The notes: generated from the sequence alone by a model not told the origin. A stretch of 64,000 bases of DNA from Agromyces sp. Soil535 (GCF_001428255.1 NZ_LMRW01000024.1:314170-378169); one strand, 5' to 3'; positions 17,287 through 26,816 are shown, counted from the first letter of the stretch. Translations and numbers: made by a program.

Positions 17287-17323
17287 GCGGCGCGGCATCC
17301 GACCCCACCGGATGCCGCGCCGC
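17287..17323. terminator. Terminator of the YtrA-type ABC operon
   Basis: GCGGCGCGGCATCCG (17287-17301), 7-base loop ACCCCAC, CGGATGCCGCGCCGC (17309-17323): a perfect 15-bp stem immediately after the permease stop on the minus strand. Built from the GGCATCC/GGATGCC words common in this genome. Confidence 0.8.
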
Positions 17324-17340
17324 GGCCTGTGCGCGCCCGA

Positions 17341-18102
17341 TCAACGCGGCGTGGCCCGCCTGATGACGAAGTACCAGGCGACGGCCCAGACGAACGCCTT
17401 CACGAGGAGCACCGTGAAGACGCCGACGAGGCCGATCGCGGCGAACCAGTCGAAGACCGCCGGCCAGCTCTGGGTGAACGTGAGGGCGGCGACCGCCGCG
17501 AGCACGAGCACGATGCCGCCGAAGAGGAGGATCATCATGCCGGGCATGCGCCAGCGCATGTAGACCGTCGTGATACTCGCGCCGATGAAGAGCACGAGGA
17601 GCTGCAGCGCGAACGTGGTGTAGAAGTCGACGAGCCAGTTCTGCCCGTACCAGAGAGCGTCGAACATGTGCACGCCGATGCCCCAACCGTTGGTGGCGAT
17701 CTCGACCTGCACGAGGGTGGCGATGGCCGCGGCCATCTCGACGGACACGAGCACGAACATCAGGCTCGTGCCGAGCCAGAAATCCCGTCGTGTCGCGCCG
17801 AAGCCCAGCGCGAACGAGAAGGTGAGGCCGATCGCCTGCACGCCGACGACCACGAGATACCACTGCGGCGAGAGCACCGCCCAGCTGTACCGCATGCCCT
17901 CGAGGTCTTCGGGCGAGGCGTTCGCGCTGCCCACGATGACGGCGATGACCATGCTCACGGCCCACGCGCCGCCGAGGATCAGCCACGGCACCCCGAAGAA
18001 GATCGAGGGGTTGATGGCGTGCAGGCGCACGATGCGCCAGATCTCGTCGACTCGCGAACGAGCCTCGGTGCGGGCGATCGGCGCTGCGGCGACGGCGGTC
18101 AT
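17341..18102 (-). CDS. ABC transporter permease of the YtrA-type operon
   Basis: A 253-residue integral membrane protein with six helices, including FFGVPWLILGGAWAVSMVIA, WYLVVVGVQAIGLTFSFALG and a final ALTFTQSWPAVFDWFAAIG. GATRRDFWLGTSLMFVL is a typical cytoplasmic loop of ABC-2-like permeases. It follows the ATPase gene by a four-base overlap. Together with the GntR/YtrA regulator this is a compact three-gene transporter, commonly induced by cell-envelope stress in Gram-positives; cargo unknown. Confidence 0.86.
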   Translation of the reverse strand: MTAVAAAPIARTEARSRVDEIWRIVRLHAINPSIFFGVPWLILGGAWAVSMVIAVIVGSANASPEDLEGMRYSWAVLSPQWYLVVVGVQAIGLTFSFALGFGATRRDFWLGTSLMFVLVSVEMAAAIATLVQVEIATNGWGIGVHMFDALWYGQNWLVDFYTTFALQLLVLFIGASITTVYMRWRMPGMMILLFGGIVLVLAAVAALTFTQSWPAVFDWFAAIGLVGVFTVLLVKAFVWAVAWYFVIRRATPR

Positions 18103-19007
18103 GCTGCGGCCTCCTCTTCGGTCGTGTCGGCATCGAGCTCGGTGCCGGTCATGTGGACGATGAGCTGCTGGAGCGAGACGGGCGCGAGCTCGAGGCCGAG
18201 CTCGGCTGCCCTGATGCGGTCGGCCCTTCCGAGGCGGCCGTCGATGGTGACGGATGCCAGCCCGCCGAGTCCCTCGCGCCCGATGACCGGCCGGTCGGCC
18301 ACGAACGACTCCACCGCCGCCCTGGCGCCGGCGACCGTGGTGGCGGAGCCGCGCACCTCGTCGGCGTCGCGATCGAGCAGGATGCGGCCCTGGTCGATGA
18401 GGATGATGTGCTCGAGCAGGTTCGCGATCTCGTCGATCAGGTGCGTGGAGAGCACGACCGTGCGCGGATGCTCGGCGTAGTCCTCGAGCAGGCGGTCGTA
18501 GAAGATGTGCCGCGCCACGGCGTCGAGGCCGAGGTACGGCTCGTCGAAGAACGTGATCGGCGCCCGCGACGCGAGGCCGACGATGACGCCCACCGCCGAG
18601 AGCTGGCCGCGCGAGAGCTTCTTGATCCGTCGTTTCACGGGCAGGCGGAAGTCGGCGACGAGGCGCTCGGCGAGCCCGGCATCCCAGTGCTCGAAGAACC
18701 ACGGCGCGGCCTTGAACACGTGCGTCGGCGTGAAGTTCTCGGGGTACCGCTGCGCCTCCCCGATGAAGCAGATCCGGCGCAGGACGTCGGCGTGCTCGGC
18801 GGGCTCGCGCCCGAACACCTCGAGCTCGCCCGCATTCGGGAAGAGCTGCCCGGTGAGCAGCTGCATGATCGTGGTCTTGCCGGCGCCGTTCCGCCCGAGG
18901 AGGCCGTAGATGCGGTTCTCCTGCAGGGTGAGGTCCACCGCGTCGACCGCGGTGAACGAGCCGTAGCGCTTGGTGAGTCCGCTCCCACGGACCACGGTGC
19001 GGGTCAT
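18099..19007 (-). CDS. ABC transporter ATP-binding protein (YtrB/EcsA-like)
   Basis: A 302-residue ATPase: Walker A GRNGAGKTT (about 39-47), signature LSRGQLSAVGV, Walker B ITFFDEPYLGLD, H-loop LSTHLIDE. The signature has R in place of the usual second glycine (LSRGQ for LSGGQ), as in other YtrB-like ATPases. A C-terminal region of about 90 residues (from RGSATTVAGAR) ends in a DTTEEEAAA tail. Overlaps the regulator stop and the permease start by four bases each. Confidence 0.9.
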   Translation of the reverse strand: MTRTVVRGSGLTKRYGSFTAVDAVDLTLQENRIYGLLGRNGAGKTTIMQLLTGQLFPNAGELEVFGREPAEHADVLRRICFIGEAQRYPENFTPTHVFKAAPWFFEHWDAGLAERLVADFRLPVKRRIKKLSRGQLSAVGVIVGLASRAPITFFDEPYLGLDAVARHIFYDRLLEDYAEHPRTVVLSTHLIDEIANLLEHIILIDQGRILLDRDADEVRGSATTVAGARAAVESFVADRPVIGREGLGGLASVTIDGRLGRADRIRAAELGLELAPVSLQQLIVHMTGTELDADTTEEEAAA

Positions 19008-19363
19008 GATTCGATCCTTTCTGCGCGGAGGAGCCCCGCGAGTTCGTCGATGTCGATGCCGAGCTTCTCGGCTTCCACGATGAGCGGCCTGATGTACTCG
19101 GTGGCGAAGTCGGCCCGTCGACGATCGATGAGGCGGGCTCTGGCCCCGAGGGTCACGAACATGCCGATCCCCCTCCGCTTCGCCACGATGCCGTCGTCGA
19201 CAAGGCGATTCACCCCCTTCAACGCGGTGGCCGGGTTGATGCGGTAGAACACCGCGAGCTCGTTCGTCGACGGGATCTGCTCGTCCTCCTTGAGCACGCC
19301 GTCGATGATGTCGTTCTCGACCTGTTCTGCGATCTGGATGAAGATCGGTCGCGATTCGTCCAT
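19004..19363 (-). CDS. GntR-family regulator, YtrA subfamily
   Basis: A 119-residue regulator, short as expected for YtrA: winged helix in residues 1-75 (PIFIQIAEQVENDIIDGVL, IPSTNELAVFYRINPATALKGVN) followed by a small dimerisation tail (YIRPLIVEAEKLGIDIDELAGLL) and no large ligand domain. First gene of the regulator-ATPase-permease operon. A perfect 13+13 palindrome lies 44-73 bases upstream and is almost surely its operator. Confidence 0.93.
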   Translation of the reverse strand: MDESRPIFIQIAEQVENDIIDGVLKEDEQIPSTNELAVFYRINPATALKGVNRLVDDGIVAKRRGIGMFVTLGARARLIDRRRADFATEYIRPLIVEAEKLGIDIDELAGLLRAERIES

Positions 19364-19406
19364 TCCGGCCTGTCTGGTCTTGATGCAAGTTCTGGTGTCG
19401 AACTTC

Positions 19407-19436
19407 GTTGGTTAGTTACTTGTGTAACTAACCAAC
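19407..19436. promoter_or_regulatory. YtrA-type operator
   Basis: GTTGGTTAGTTAC (19407-19419), spacer TTGT, GTAACTAACCAAC (19424-19436): a perfect 13-bp inverted repeat and the most AT-rich spot nearby. It sits in the spacer before the GntR gene; GT-N-AC-type dyads are the known YtrA targets. Confidence 0.9.
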
Positions 19437-19565
19437 CATGCTGGCAGGCGGATGTCAACCCCTGGGTCGCGGGCTGCGCTCGTGGCGAGTGGGCATCGGA
19501 TTCGCTCCGCGAATACGCAGGATAACTGCACAGTTCACCTGTATATCTGCGGTAGCATTGCCGGC

Positions 19566-20000
19566 ATGAGCGACTCCCCTGACCTCGACGCGACCGCGGC
19601 CGCGCTGCGCCTGGCCGTCCACCGACTCGACCGCCGCCTGCGCGTCGAATCCGGCCTGCAGGAGTTCAACCTCGCCCAGACCGTCGTGCTGCGACGCCTC
19701 CGCGAGGCCGGGCCCCTCACCACCTCCGAGCTCGCGCGCCTCGAGGGGGTCCGCCCCCAGTCGATGAGCGCGACCGTCGCCGACCTCGTCGCCGCCGGCC
19801 TCGTCGACCGCAGGCCCGACCCGAACGACGGCCGCGCGACCCTCCTCTCGCTGAGCGACCGCGCCGAAGGGCTCATCCTCATCGCCCGCGGGGCGAAGGA
19901 GAACTGGCTCGTCCGCACGATCGGAGACCGCCTCGACGCCGAGGAGCAGCGGCGGCTCGCCGACGCGATCGGGCTCCTCGACCGCCTGCTCGCCCCCTGA
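19566..20000 (+). CDS. MarR-family transcriptional regulator
   Basis: A 144-residue MarR protein: FNLAQTVVLRRLREAGPLTT, recognition region ELARLEGVRPQSMSATVADL, wing RRPDPNDGRATLLSLS. A TAGCAT -10 sits 7 bases before the ATG (leaderless). The upstream region has AACTG-CA-CAGTT (19524-19535), a candidate operator. The isochorismatase gene starts 38 bases downstream and is the probable target and operon partner. Confidence 0.9.
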   Translation: MSDSPDLDATAAALRLAVHRLDRRLRVESGLQEFNLAQTVVLRRLREAGPLTTSELARLEGVRPQSMSATVADLVAAGLVDRRPDPNDGRATLLSLSDRAEGLILIARGAKENWLVRTIGDRLDAEEQRRLADAIGLLDRLLAP

Positions 20001-20038
20001 GATCCGCCCCTACTCGAACACCGCGAAGGAAACCCCGC

Positions 20039-20650
20039 ATGTCCCTCAGCACCATCGACCCCACGTCCGCCCTCGTCGTCATCGACCTGCAGAACGGCAT
20101 CGCCGGTCGCCCGGCCGCACACGACACCCGCGAGGTGGTCGCACGCGCCGCCGAACTCGCCGACGCGTTCCGCGAGCGCGGCCTGCCCGTCGTGCTCGTC
20201 ACGGCTGCCGGCCGTGCCCCCGGCCGCACCGAAGCGGGGCGCTCCGCCGCCGTCGCGAGCCCCGCACCCGCCGCACTGCCCGAGGGCTTCATGGATCTCG
20301 TCCCCGAACTCGAGGGCGGCGGCATCCGCATCGTCAAACGCACCTGGGGCGCGTTCCACGGCACCGACCTCCACGAGCAGCTCCAGGCCGCCGGCACCAC
20401 GCAGATCGTGCTCGCGGGCATCGCGACGAGCAAGGGGGTCGAGTCGACCGCGCGCGCCGCCTACGCGCACGGGTACCACGTCACCCTCGCGACCGACGCG
20501 ATGACCGACTCGACCCTCGCGGCGCACGTGAACAGCGTCGAACTCGCCTTCCCCGAACTCGGCGAGACCGGCACGAGCGCCGAGGTCATCGCCCTGCTGC
20601 CCGCTGCCTCCGCGACGACGACCGCGCCCCACGCCGCCGACGAGGCGTGA
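20039..20650 (+). CDS. Isochorismatase-family hydrolase (lacking the usual cysteine)
   Basis: A 203-residue cysteine-hydrolase-fold protein: SALVVIDLQNGI with the catalytic-type Asp near residue 16, KRTWGAFHGTDL with K near 101, and GIATSKGVESTARAAYAHGY. In active family members the last motif has a nucleophilic cysteine (TxxCVExTAR); here it is glycine (SKGVESTAR). The protein may be a non-hydrolytic relative or use another mechanism. AAGGAAA precedes the ATG. Follows the MarR gene. Confidence 0.85.
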   Translation: MSLSTIDPTSALVVIDLQNGIAGRPAAHDTREVVARAAELADAFRERGLPVVLVTAAGRAPGRTEAGRSAAVASPAPAALPEGFMDLVPELEGGGIRIVKRTWGAFHGTDLHEQLQAAGTTQIVLAGIATSKGVESTARAAYAHGYHVTLATDAMTDSTLAAHVNSVELAFPELGETGTSAEVIALLPAASATTTAPHAADEA

Positions 20651-20704
20651 CCCGGCCCGCCGCACCCGGCGCCGGCGCGGTCACGCATGCTGCGGTCGGG
20701 CGGG

Positions 20705-21700
20705 TCAGGCCGCGGCGGGCTCCCGGCGACGCCCCATCCGGAGCCTGCCCTGCGTGAGCAGGATGCCGAGCAGCACGAGCACGGCACCCACGGGCTCGTG
20801 CCAGCTGAACCGCTCGCCGAGCAGCAGCACGCCGAGCACCACGCCCACCACGGGTGTCACGTAGGTGACCGTCGACGAGCCGGTCGGCCCCCACGCGCGC
20901 AGCACATTGATCATCCAGATGTAGGCGAGCCCCGTGCCGAGCACGCCGAGCGCCAGCAGTGAGCCGACGATCGCCCAGTCGAGGTCGACCGGCGACAGCG
21001 CGACCCACGGCGTCAGAGCGAGCATCACGACCGCCGAGACGCCGATCGAGAGGAACGCGAACGTCGCCGGCGCGATCGGCCGCTGGCTGAGGAAGCGGCG
21101 CTGGTAGCCGAACGTGAACCCGTAGCACAGCGTCGCCACGAGGCACGCGAGCTGGCCGGCCAGGCTGCCCGTGAGCGCCTGGTACTGCCACGGACCGATG
21201 ATGACGAGCACCCCGAGGATGCCGACACCCACGCCGACCCACCGGCTCAGCCCGAGCCGCTCGACGTGGAACACGAGCGTCGCCATGAGCGCGGTCATGA
21301 TCGGCGTCGTCGCGTTGTAGATCGAGGCGAGGCTCGACGACACGTACTGCTCCGCCCACGCGAAGCACAGGTACGGGATGACGCACGTGGTGAGCGACAC
21401 CACGAGGAAGTGCAGCCACACCACGCGCTCGCGCGGCAGCACCGGGCCGGGCGTTCCGTCGACGCGGGGCACCCGCGGACGGGTGATGAGCACGATCGCA
21501 CCGAGCGCAAGGGCGCCGAGCACGGTGCGCGACCAGGCCACCTGCCCGAACGAGACGCCCTCGAGCGCGACCTTCATGAAGAGGAAGCTCGCGCCCCACA
21601 CCACGCCCATGGCGAGGAACTGCACCCACGTCGACAACCGCCTGGATCGCCTCGGCGCGGACACCGCGACGGCGGCCTGCTGGGTGGTACTGGTGCTCAC
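20705..21700 (-). CDS. EamA/DMT-family transporter
   Basis: A 331-residue exporter of the drug/metabolite (EamA) family with ten helices arranged as two five-helix repeats: [22 protein letters not shown] opens the first, and the second holds [13 protein letters not shown] through [20 protein letters not shown] and [19 protein letters not shown]. Substrate unknown. GTG start at 21700 with a TACGCT -10 six bases upstream (leaderless). Ends 55 bases from the convergent isochorismatase gene. Confidence 0.9.
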   Translation of the reverse strand: MSTSTTQQAAVAVSAPRRSRRLSTWVQFLAMGVVWGASFLFMKVALEGVSFGQVAWSRTVLGALALGAIVLITRPRVPRVDGTPGPVLPRERVVWLHFLVVSLTTCVIPYLCFAWAEQYVSSSLASIYNATTPIMTALMATLVFHVERLGLSRWVGVGVGILGVLVIIGPWQYQALTGSLAGQLACLVATLCYGFTFGYQRRFLSQRPIAPATFAFLSIGVSAVVMLALTPWVALSPVDLDWAIVGSLLALGVLGTGLAYIWMINVLRAWGPTGSSTVTYVTPVVGVVLGVLLLGERFSWHEPVGAVLVLLGILLTQGRLRMGRRREPAAA

Positions 21701-21876
21701 CGGTCGAGCGTATGCCCGGCCACCGACCCGCGGGGAGGCCCTGGAGGGTGCTTGTCCGGAATCCGCCGGAGGTCGGCAGACACGGCATCGTCGGCGTCCG
21801 CTCGCCCGCCCGACGGCCCGCGGCATCCGCCGGCTCACTTGCCCCGCCCCCGGGGCAGCCGCCTAGGCTGGCCCGC

Positions 21877-23277
21877 ATGACCAGCCATTTCGATGTCGTC
21901 GTCCTCGGCGCCGGCCCCGGCGGGTACGTCGCCGCCGTGCGCGCCGCCCAGCTCGGGCTCAAGACCGCCGTGATCGAGGAGAAGTACTGGGGCGGAGTGT
22001 GCCTGAACGTGGGATGCATCCCCTCGAAGGCCCTCCTCCGCAACGCGGAGCTCGCCCACATCTTCCACGCCCAGGCCGCGATGTTCGGCATCAGCGGCGA
22101 GGCGTCGTTCGACTACGGCGTCGCATACGACCGCAGCCGCACGGTGGCCGACGGTCGTGTCAAGGGCGTGCACTACCTGATGAAGAAGAACCAGATCACC
22201 GAGTTCGACGGCCGTGGCACCTTCCGCGATGCGAACACGATCGACGTCGCGAAGGCCGACGGGTCGACCGAGACGCTCACGTTCGCGAACGCGATCATCG
22301 CCACCGGATCCCGCGTGCGGCTCCTCCCGGGCGTCGAGCTGAGCCCGAACATCGTCACCTACGAGACGCAGATCATGCAGCGCGACCTGCCGCGGTCGAT
22401 CGCGATCGTCGGCGCCGGCGCGATCGGCATGGAGTTCGCGTACGTCATGCGAAACTACGGCGTCGAGGTGACGATCCTCGAGTTCCTCGATCGCGCGCTG
22501 CCCATGGAGGACGTCGACGTCTCGAAGGAGATCACGAAGCAGTACCGCAAGCTCGGCGTGCCCATCCTCGCGTCGACGAAGGTCGAGGCCGTCATCGACA
22601 ACGGGTCATCCGTCACCGTGACCTATACGGGTGCCGACGGACAGCCGGGATCGCTCGAGGCCGACCGGGCCCTGATCTCGGTCGGGTTCGCGCCGAACGT
22701 CGAGGGCTTCGGGCTGGAGACCACGGGCGTGCAGCTCACCGACCGCGGCGCGATCGCCATCGACGAGTTCATGCGCACGAACGTGCCGCACATCTCCGCC
22801 ATCGGCGACGTCACCGCGAAGCTCATGCTCGCGCACGTCGCCGAGGCGATGGGCGTCGTGGCTGCCGAGACCATCGGCGGCGCCGAGACCATGTCGCTCG
22901 ACGACTACCGCATGATGCCGCGCGCCACGTTCTGCTCCCCGCAGGTCGCGAGCTTCGGCCTCACCGAGCAGCAGGCGCGCGACGAGGGCTACGACGTGAA
23001 GGTCGCGACCTTCCCGTTCTCGGCGAACGGCAAGGCCCACGGCCTCGGCGACCCGACGGGCTTCGTGAAGCTCGTCGCCGACGCGAAGTACCTCGAGCTG
23101 CTCGGCGGCCACCTCATCGGCCCGGATGTCTCGGAGCTGCTGCCCGAGCTCACCCTCGCCCAGAAGTGGGACCTCGGCGCCCTCGAACTCGCCCGCAACG
23201 TGCACACGCACCCGACCCTCTCGGAGGCGCTGCAGGAGGCGTTCCACGGCCTCGCGGGCCACATGATCAACATGTGA
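21877..23277 (+). CDS. lpdA: Dihydrolipoyl dehydrogenase
   Basis: A 466-residue flavoprotein (E3) that reoxidises lipoyl groups of 2-oxo-acid dehydrogenase complexes with NAD. FAD motif [10 protein letters not shown] (11-20), redox disulfide GVCLNVGC (C42 and C47), NAD motif GAGAIGMEF, and C-terminal HTHPTLSEA with the catalytic His-Glu pair. TAGGCT lies 7 bases before the ATG (leaderless). No E1/E2 genes are adjacent, as usual for actinobacterial lpd. Confidence 0.95.
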   Translation: MTSHFDVVVLGAGPGGYVAAVRAAQLGLKTAVIEEKYWGGVCLNVGCIPSKALLRNAELAHIFHAQAAMFGISGEASFDYGVAYDRSRTVADGRVKGVHYLMKKNQITEFDGRGTFRDANTIDVAKADGSTETLTFANAIIATGSRVRLLPGVELSPNIVTYETQIMQRDLPRSIAIVGAGAIGMEFAYVMRNYGVEVTILEFLDRALPMEDVDVSKEITKQYRKLGVPILASTKVEAVIDNGSSVTVTYTGADGQPGSLEADRALISVGFAPNVEGFGLETTGVQLTDRGAIAIDEFMRTNVPHISAIGDVTAKLMLAHVAEAMGVVAAETIGGAETMSLDDYRMMPRATFCSPQVASFGLTEQQARDEGYDVKVATFPFSANGKAHGLGDPTGFVKLVADAKYLELLGGHLIGPDVSELLPELTLAQKWDLGALELARNVHTHPTLSEALQEAFHGLAGHMINM

Positions 23278-23316
23278 GCGGCGGCGGAGCCCAGCCTCGG
23301 CGCGCGACCTGCAACG

Positions 23317-23355
23317 GGGGCGGATGCCGCAGCCTGACGCTGCGGCATCCGCCCC
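23317..23355. terminator. Strong bidirectional terminator between lpdA and the symporter
   Basis: GGGGCGGATGCCGCAGC (23317-23333), 5-base loop CTGAC, GCTGCGGCATCCGCCCC (23339-23355): a perfect 17-bp stem between two convergent genes, followed by TGTTGTTCGTT on the plus strand. Confidence 0.9.
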
Positions 23356-23405
23356 TGTTGTTCGTTCGACGCGGCCCGGGCAGGCATTCCGGCCGCGTCG
23401 AAGTC

Positions 23406-25019
23406 CTAGTGCTGGATCGCCTTCTCTGCGCCGACGCCCGTGAGCGAGCGCACCTCCATCTCGGACTGCTTGGCCGGGTCCTCGGTGTTCTTGTCGAGCA
23501 CCGACCCGAGCCAGCCGAGGAGGAAGGCGAGCGGGATGGAGATGATGCCGGGGTTCGACAGCGGGATGATGTCGAAGTCGGCGCCCGGGATCATCGAGGT
23601 CGGAGTGCCCGAGACCACGGGCGAGAGCGCGATGACGATGAGCGCCGACGCGAGGCCGCCGTACATGCTCCAGAGCGCACCCTGCGTCGTGAACCGCTTC
23701 CAGAACAGGGAGTACACGATGGTCGGCAGGTTGGCGGATGCCGCGACGGCGAACGCCAGGGCGACGAGGAACGCGATGTTCTGGCCGTTCGCCCCGATGC
23801 CGCCGATGATCGCGATGATGCCGATCACGACGACGGTGCGACGGGCGACCTTCACCTCGGCTCCCGGCGCGGGCTTGCCCTTCTTCACGACGCTCGCGTA
23901 GATGTCGTGCGCGAACGAGGCCGCCGCGGTGATCGTGAGGCCCGCCACGACCGCGAGGATCGTCGCGAAGGCGATCGCCGCGATGAGGCCGAGCAGGATC
24001 GGCCCACCGAGTTCGAACGCCAGCAGCGGGGCCGCCGAGTTCGCGCCGCCGGGCGCAGCGGCGATGGTCTCGGGGCCGATGAGGGCCGCGGCGCCGTAGC
24101 CGAGCACGAGCGTGAACACGTAGAAGATGCCGATGAGCCAGATCGCCCACACCACCGACTTGCGCGCCTCCTTGGCGGTGGGCACCGTGTAGAACCGCAT
24201 GAGCACGTGCGGCAGGGCAGCCGTGCCGAGCACGAGCGCGAGGCCGAGCGAGAGGAAGTCGAGCTTCGCGATCTCGGACACGCCGTACTTCAGGCCCGGG
24301 TCGAGGATCGCCGGGTTGCCGGCCGTCGCGACCGCGTTGTCGAGCAGCGTCGAGAAGTTGAAGCCGTTGAGCGCGAGCACCCACACGGTCATCACCGCGG
24401 CGCCGGCGATGAGCAGGCCGGCCTTGATGATCTGCACCCACGTGGTGCCCTTCATGCCGCCGATGAGCACGTACAGGATCATGAGCGCGCCGACCACGGT
24501 GATCACGACGCCCTGGCCGACCTTGTCGCCGATGCCGAGCAGCAGAGACACGAGGCCGCCCGCGCCGGCCATCTGGGCGAGCAGGTAGAAGAAGCAGACG
24601 ACGAGGGTGGTCGTCGCGGCCGCGATGCGCACGGGCTTCTGCCTGAGGCGGAACGACAGCACGTCGGCCATCGTGAACCGCCCGGTGTTTCGCAGCAGTT
24701 CGGCGACGAGCAGCAGCGCCACGAGCCACGCCACGAGGAAGCCGATCGAGTAGAGGAACCCGTCGTAGCCCGTGACCGCGATCGCGCCGACGATGCCGAG
24801 GAAGGAGGCCGCCGACAGGTAGTCGCCGGCGATCGCCGAGCCGTTCTGCCCGCCGGTGAACGAGCGGCCGGCGGCGTAGTAGTCGGAGGCGGTCTTGTTG
24901 TTGCGGCTCGCGCGGAAGACGATCACGAGGGTGATCGCGACGAACGCGCCGAAGATCCCGATGTTGAGCCAGGGGTTGCCGGGCGAGGCGGATGCGGCCG
25001 CGGCTGCGAGGTGTGACAT
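23406..25019 (-). CDS. actP: Cation/acetate symporter (ActP-like, SSS family)
   Basis: A 537-residue sodium:solute symporter with about 13 membrane helices. ActP-type motifs: SDYYAAGRSFTGGQNGSAIAGDYLSAASFLG, read in parts at residues 33-63, GGMKGTTWVQIIKA, HVLMRFYTVPTAKEAR and the sodium-site stretch ILAVVAGLTITAAASFAHD. It takes up acetate or related short carboxylates. ATG at 25019 overlaps the DUF485 stop by one base (TGATG). Expression may depend on the adjacent LytS/LytTR pair. Confidence 0.92.
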   Translation of the reverse strand: MSHLAAAAASASPGNPWLNIGIFGAFVAITLVIVFRASRNNKTASDYYAAGRSFTGGQNGSAIAGDYLSAASFLGIVGAIAVTGYDGFLYSIGFLVAWLVALLLVAELLRNTGRFTMADVLSFRLRQKPVRIAAATTTLVVCFFYLLAQMAGAGGLVSLLLGIGDKVGQGVVITVVGALMILYVLIGGMKGTTWVQIIKAGLLIAGAAVMTVWVLALNGFNFSTLLDNAVATAGNPAILDPGLKYGVSEIAKLDFLSLGLALVLGTAALPHVLMRFYTVPTAKEARKSVVWAIWLIGIFYVFTLVLGYGAAALIGPETIAAAPGGANSAAPLLAFELGGPILLGLIAAIAFATILAVVAGLTITAAASFAHDIYASVVKKGKPAPGAEVKVARRTVVVIGIIAIIGGIGANGQNIAFLVALAFAVAASANLPTIVYSLFWKRFTTQGALWSMYGGLASALIVIALSPVVSGTPTSMIPGADFDIIPLSNPGIISIPLAFLLGWLGSVLDKNTEDPAKQSEMEVRSLTGVGAEKAIQH

Positions 25020-25393
25020 CAGCGGTTCACCTCCGAGACGGATGCCGCGGCGGCATCCAGTTCGATCTCGTCGCGGATCTCCTCGGCCAGCGGGTCGAGC
25101 CGCTTGTTCGCGAAGTGCACGTACCACATGGTCACCGCGAACGTCGTGACGACCTGCGCGAGGCCGAGCAGGATCGCGACGTTGACGCTGCCGAACACCG
25201 GCGTCGACATGAAGTCGTGCGCGTAGCCGGCGAGCAGCACGTAGACGACGTACCACGCGAGGCACGCGCCGAGCACCGGGAACACGAAGTTCCGGTGCGT
25301 GCGGCGAAGGGTCTGGAACTCAGGTGATTGCTGGATCGCGCGGTAGTCGACGTCTGGCGTCGCGGTCTCCGCGCTCAGGGCTTCGTTGCCCAT
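25019..25393 (-). CDS. DUF485 membrane protein (YjcH-like symporter partner)
   Basis: A 124-residue protein with two membrane helices: FVFPVLGACLAWYVVYVLLAG and VNVAILLGLAQVVTTFAVTMWYV, preceded by the family signature PEFQTLRRTHRNF. DUF485 proteins are encoded beside acetate symporters (yjcH-actP in E. coli). AAGGAG lies 8 bases before the ATG. Divergent from lytS across a 202-base spacer. Confidence 0.92.
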   Translation of the reverse strand: MGNEALSAETATPDVDYRAIQQSPEFQTLRRTHRNFVFPVLGACLAWYVVYVLLAGYAHDFMSTPVFGSVNVAILLGLAQVVTTFAVTMWYVHFANKRLDPLAEEIRDEIELDAAAASVSEVNR

Positions 25394-25548
25394 GGCGTCT
25401 CTCCTTCGAAGGGGGGATCGGCGGGCCTTCGGCCGCGCCGCTGCCCTGTGTTGGTCCGTGAAGACCTGGCAGTGGCACCATGCTCGCGCTCACGCCGCAC
25501 CACCGGGGGCGCTCGCCGCTCGTCGTCGCTGAGCGGCGTCCATCGTGC

Positions 25549-25581
25549 GACGAACGGCGGATCCGCGGCGACGAACGACGG
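25549..25581. promoter_or_regulatory. Direct repeats, candidate LytTR binding site
   Basis: GACGAACGGCGG (25549-25560) and GACGAACGACGG (25570-25581) repeat with a 21-bp period, the spacing typical for LytTR regulators. The second copy ends one base before the TACGCT -10 of lytS (25583-25588), which is 7 bases from the lytS ATG. Confidence 0.6.
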
Positions 25582-25595
25582 CTACGCTTCTCTGC

Positions 25596-26816
25596 ATGCC
25601 CGAGTCGATGCTGCTCGCCGCTGCCGCCGGCGTCGTCGCCGGGGGGCTCGCGGTCGGCGTCGTCCTCCTGCTGCGGCGCATCGTGGTCGCATCGAAGGAC
25701 CTGGGCACCGATGTCGAGCGGGCGACGTACCAGACCCTGCACCTCGCGAGCCGTGCGGCGAAGCACCTCCGCAGCGGCATCGGCGAGGTCGACGCGACGC
25801 GGGCGGGCCGGCACCTGCGGGCGCTCCTCGGCTGCGAGAGCCTGGCCCTCGTCGACCCCTCGGGTGCGGTGACGGTCGAGGGCGACGATGCGGTGCGGGC
25901 GGTCGCGGGGCGACTCGCCGCCGAGGCGCGCGCGTCGGGCCGGCCGCAGGTGCAGCGGCGCATCCGCATCGGCGACCGGGAGACGGATGCCGTGGCCGCA
26001 CCGATCCTCGCGAGCGGCAACCCGGCGGGCGCGATCGTCGCGTTCGCCTCCCCCGTACGCGCCGGACTCGTGCGGGCCACCGGGGAGGTCGCGGACTGGG
26101 TCGCCGCCCAGGTGGAGCTCGGCGAGCTCGACGCCTCGCGCGCGGCGCTCGCCGAAGCCGAGGTGCGGGCGCTGCGCGCCCAGATCAGCCCCCACTTCAT
26201 CTACAACTCGCTCAACGCGATCGCCTCGTTCATCAACACCGACCCCGCGAAGGCCCGCGAGCTCGTGCTCGAGTTCGCCGACTTCACGCGCTACTCGTTC
26301 CGCCGCCACGGCGACTACACGACCGTCGCCGAGGAGCTGCGCTCGATCGACAGCTACCTGAAGCTCGAGCGCGCGCGGTTCGGCGACCGGCTGAAGGTGA
26401 CCCTGCAGGTCGCGCCCGAAGTGCTCTCGACCGTCGTGCCGTACCTGTCGATCCAGCCGCTGGTCGAGAACGCGGTGCGGCACGGGCTGGAGTCGAAGGA
26501 GGGCGGTGGCCGTATCACGATCACCGCCGCCGACTCCGGCGCGTTCGCCGAGATCAGCGTCGAGGACGACGGCGTCGGCATCGATCCCGCGGTGCTCGAG
26601 CGCGTGCTCGCGGGCGGCGCTCCGGGCGAGCACGTGGGCCTCCGCAACGTGGACGCGCGCCTCCGTCAGGTGTACGGGGAGGAGCACGGGCTGGTCGTCG
26701 AGACCAACGTGGGGGCGGGCACGCTCGTGCGGATGCGCGTGCCGAAGTCCCAGCCGGGCCGCGTCGCGGCATCCGCCGATCCCGAACGCGACGCCGATGG
26801 GAGACTTGAACCGTGA
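25596..26816 (+). CDS. LytS-type sensor histidine kinase
   Basis: A 406-residue kinase: one N-terminal membrane helix (LLAAAAGVVAGGLAVGVVLLL), a GAF-like sensor region at about 55-175, the His_kinase motif AQISPHFIYNSLNAIASFI with phospho-His near 200, and an ATPase domain (SIQPLVENAVRHGLE near 281-296, EDDGVGID near 323). It lacks the multi-helix 5TM domain of classical LytS, matching the actinobacterial YpdA-like form that responds to carboxylates. Stop overlaps the response regulator start (GTGA). Leaderless: TACGCT 7 bases before ATG. Confidence 0.92.
   Translation: MPESMLLAAAAGVVAGGLAVGVVLLLRRIVVASKDLGTDVERATYQTLHLASRAAKHLRSGIGEVDATRAGRHLRALLGCESLALVDPSGAVTVEGDDAVRAVAGRLAAEARASGRPQVQRRIRIGDRETDAVAAPILASGNPAGAIVAFASPVRAGLVRATGEVADWVAAQVELGELDASRAALAEAEVRALRAQISPHFIYNSLNAIASFINTDPAKARELVLEFADFTRYSFRRHGDYTTVAEELRSIDSYLKLERARFGDRLKVTLQVAPEVLSTVVPYLSIQPLVENAVRHGLESKEGGGRITITAADSGAFAEISVEDDGVGIDPAVLERVLAGGAPGEHVGLRNVDARLRQVYGEEHGLVVETNVGAGTLVRMRVPKSQPGRVAASADPERDADGRLEP

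Noticed and set aside
21999..25016. 1005-codon plus-strand frame across lpdA and the symporter
   Set aside because: Shadow of two well-identified genes on opposite strands; sequence is low-complexity Arg/Asp/His.
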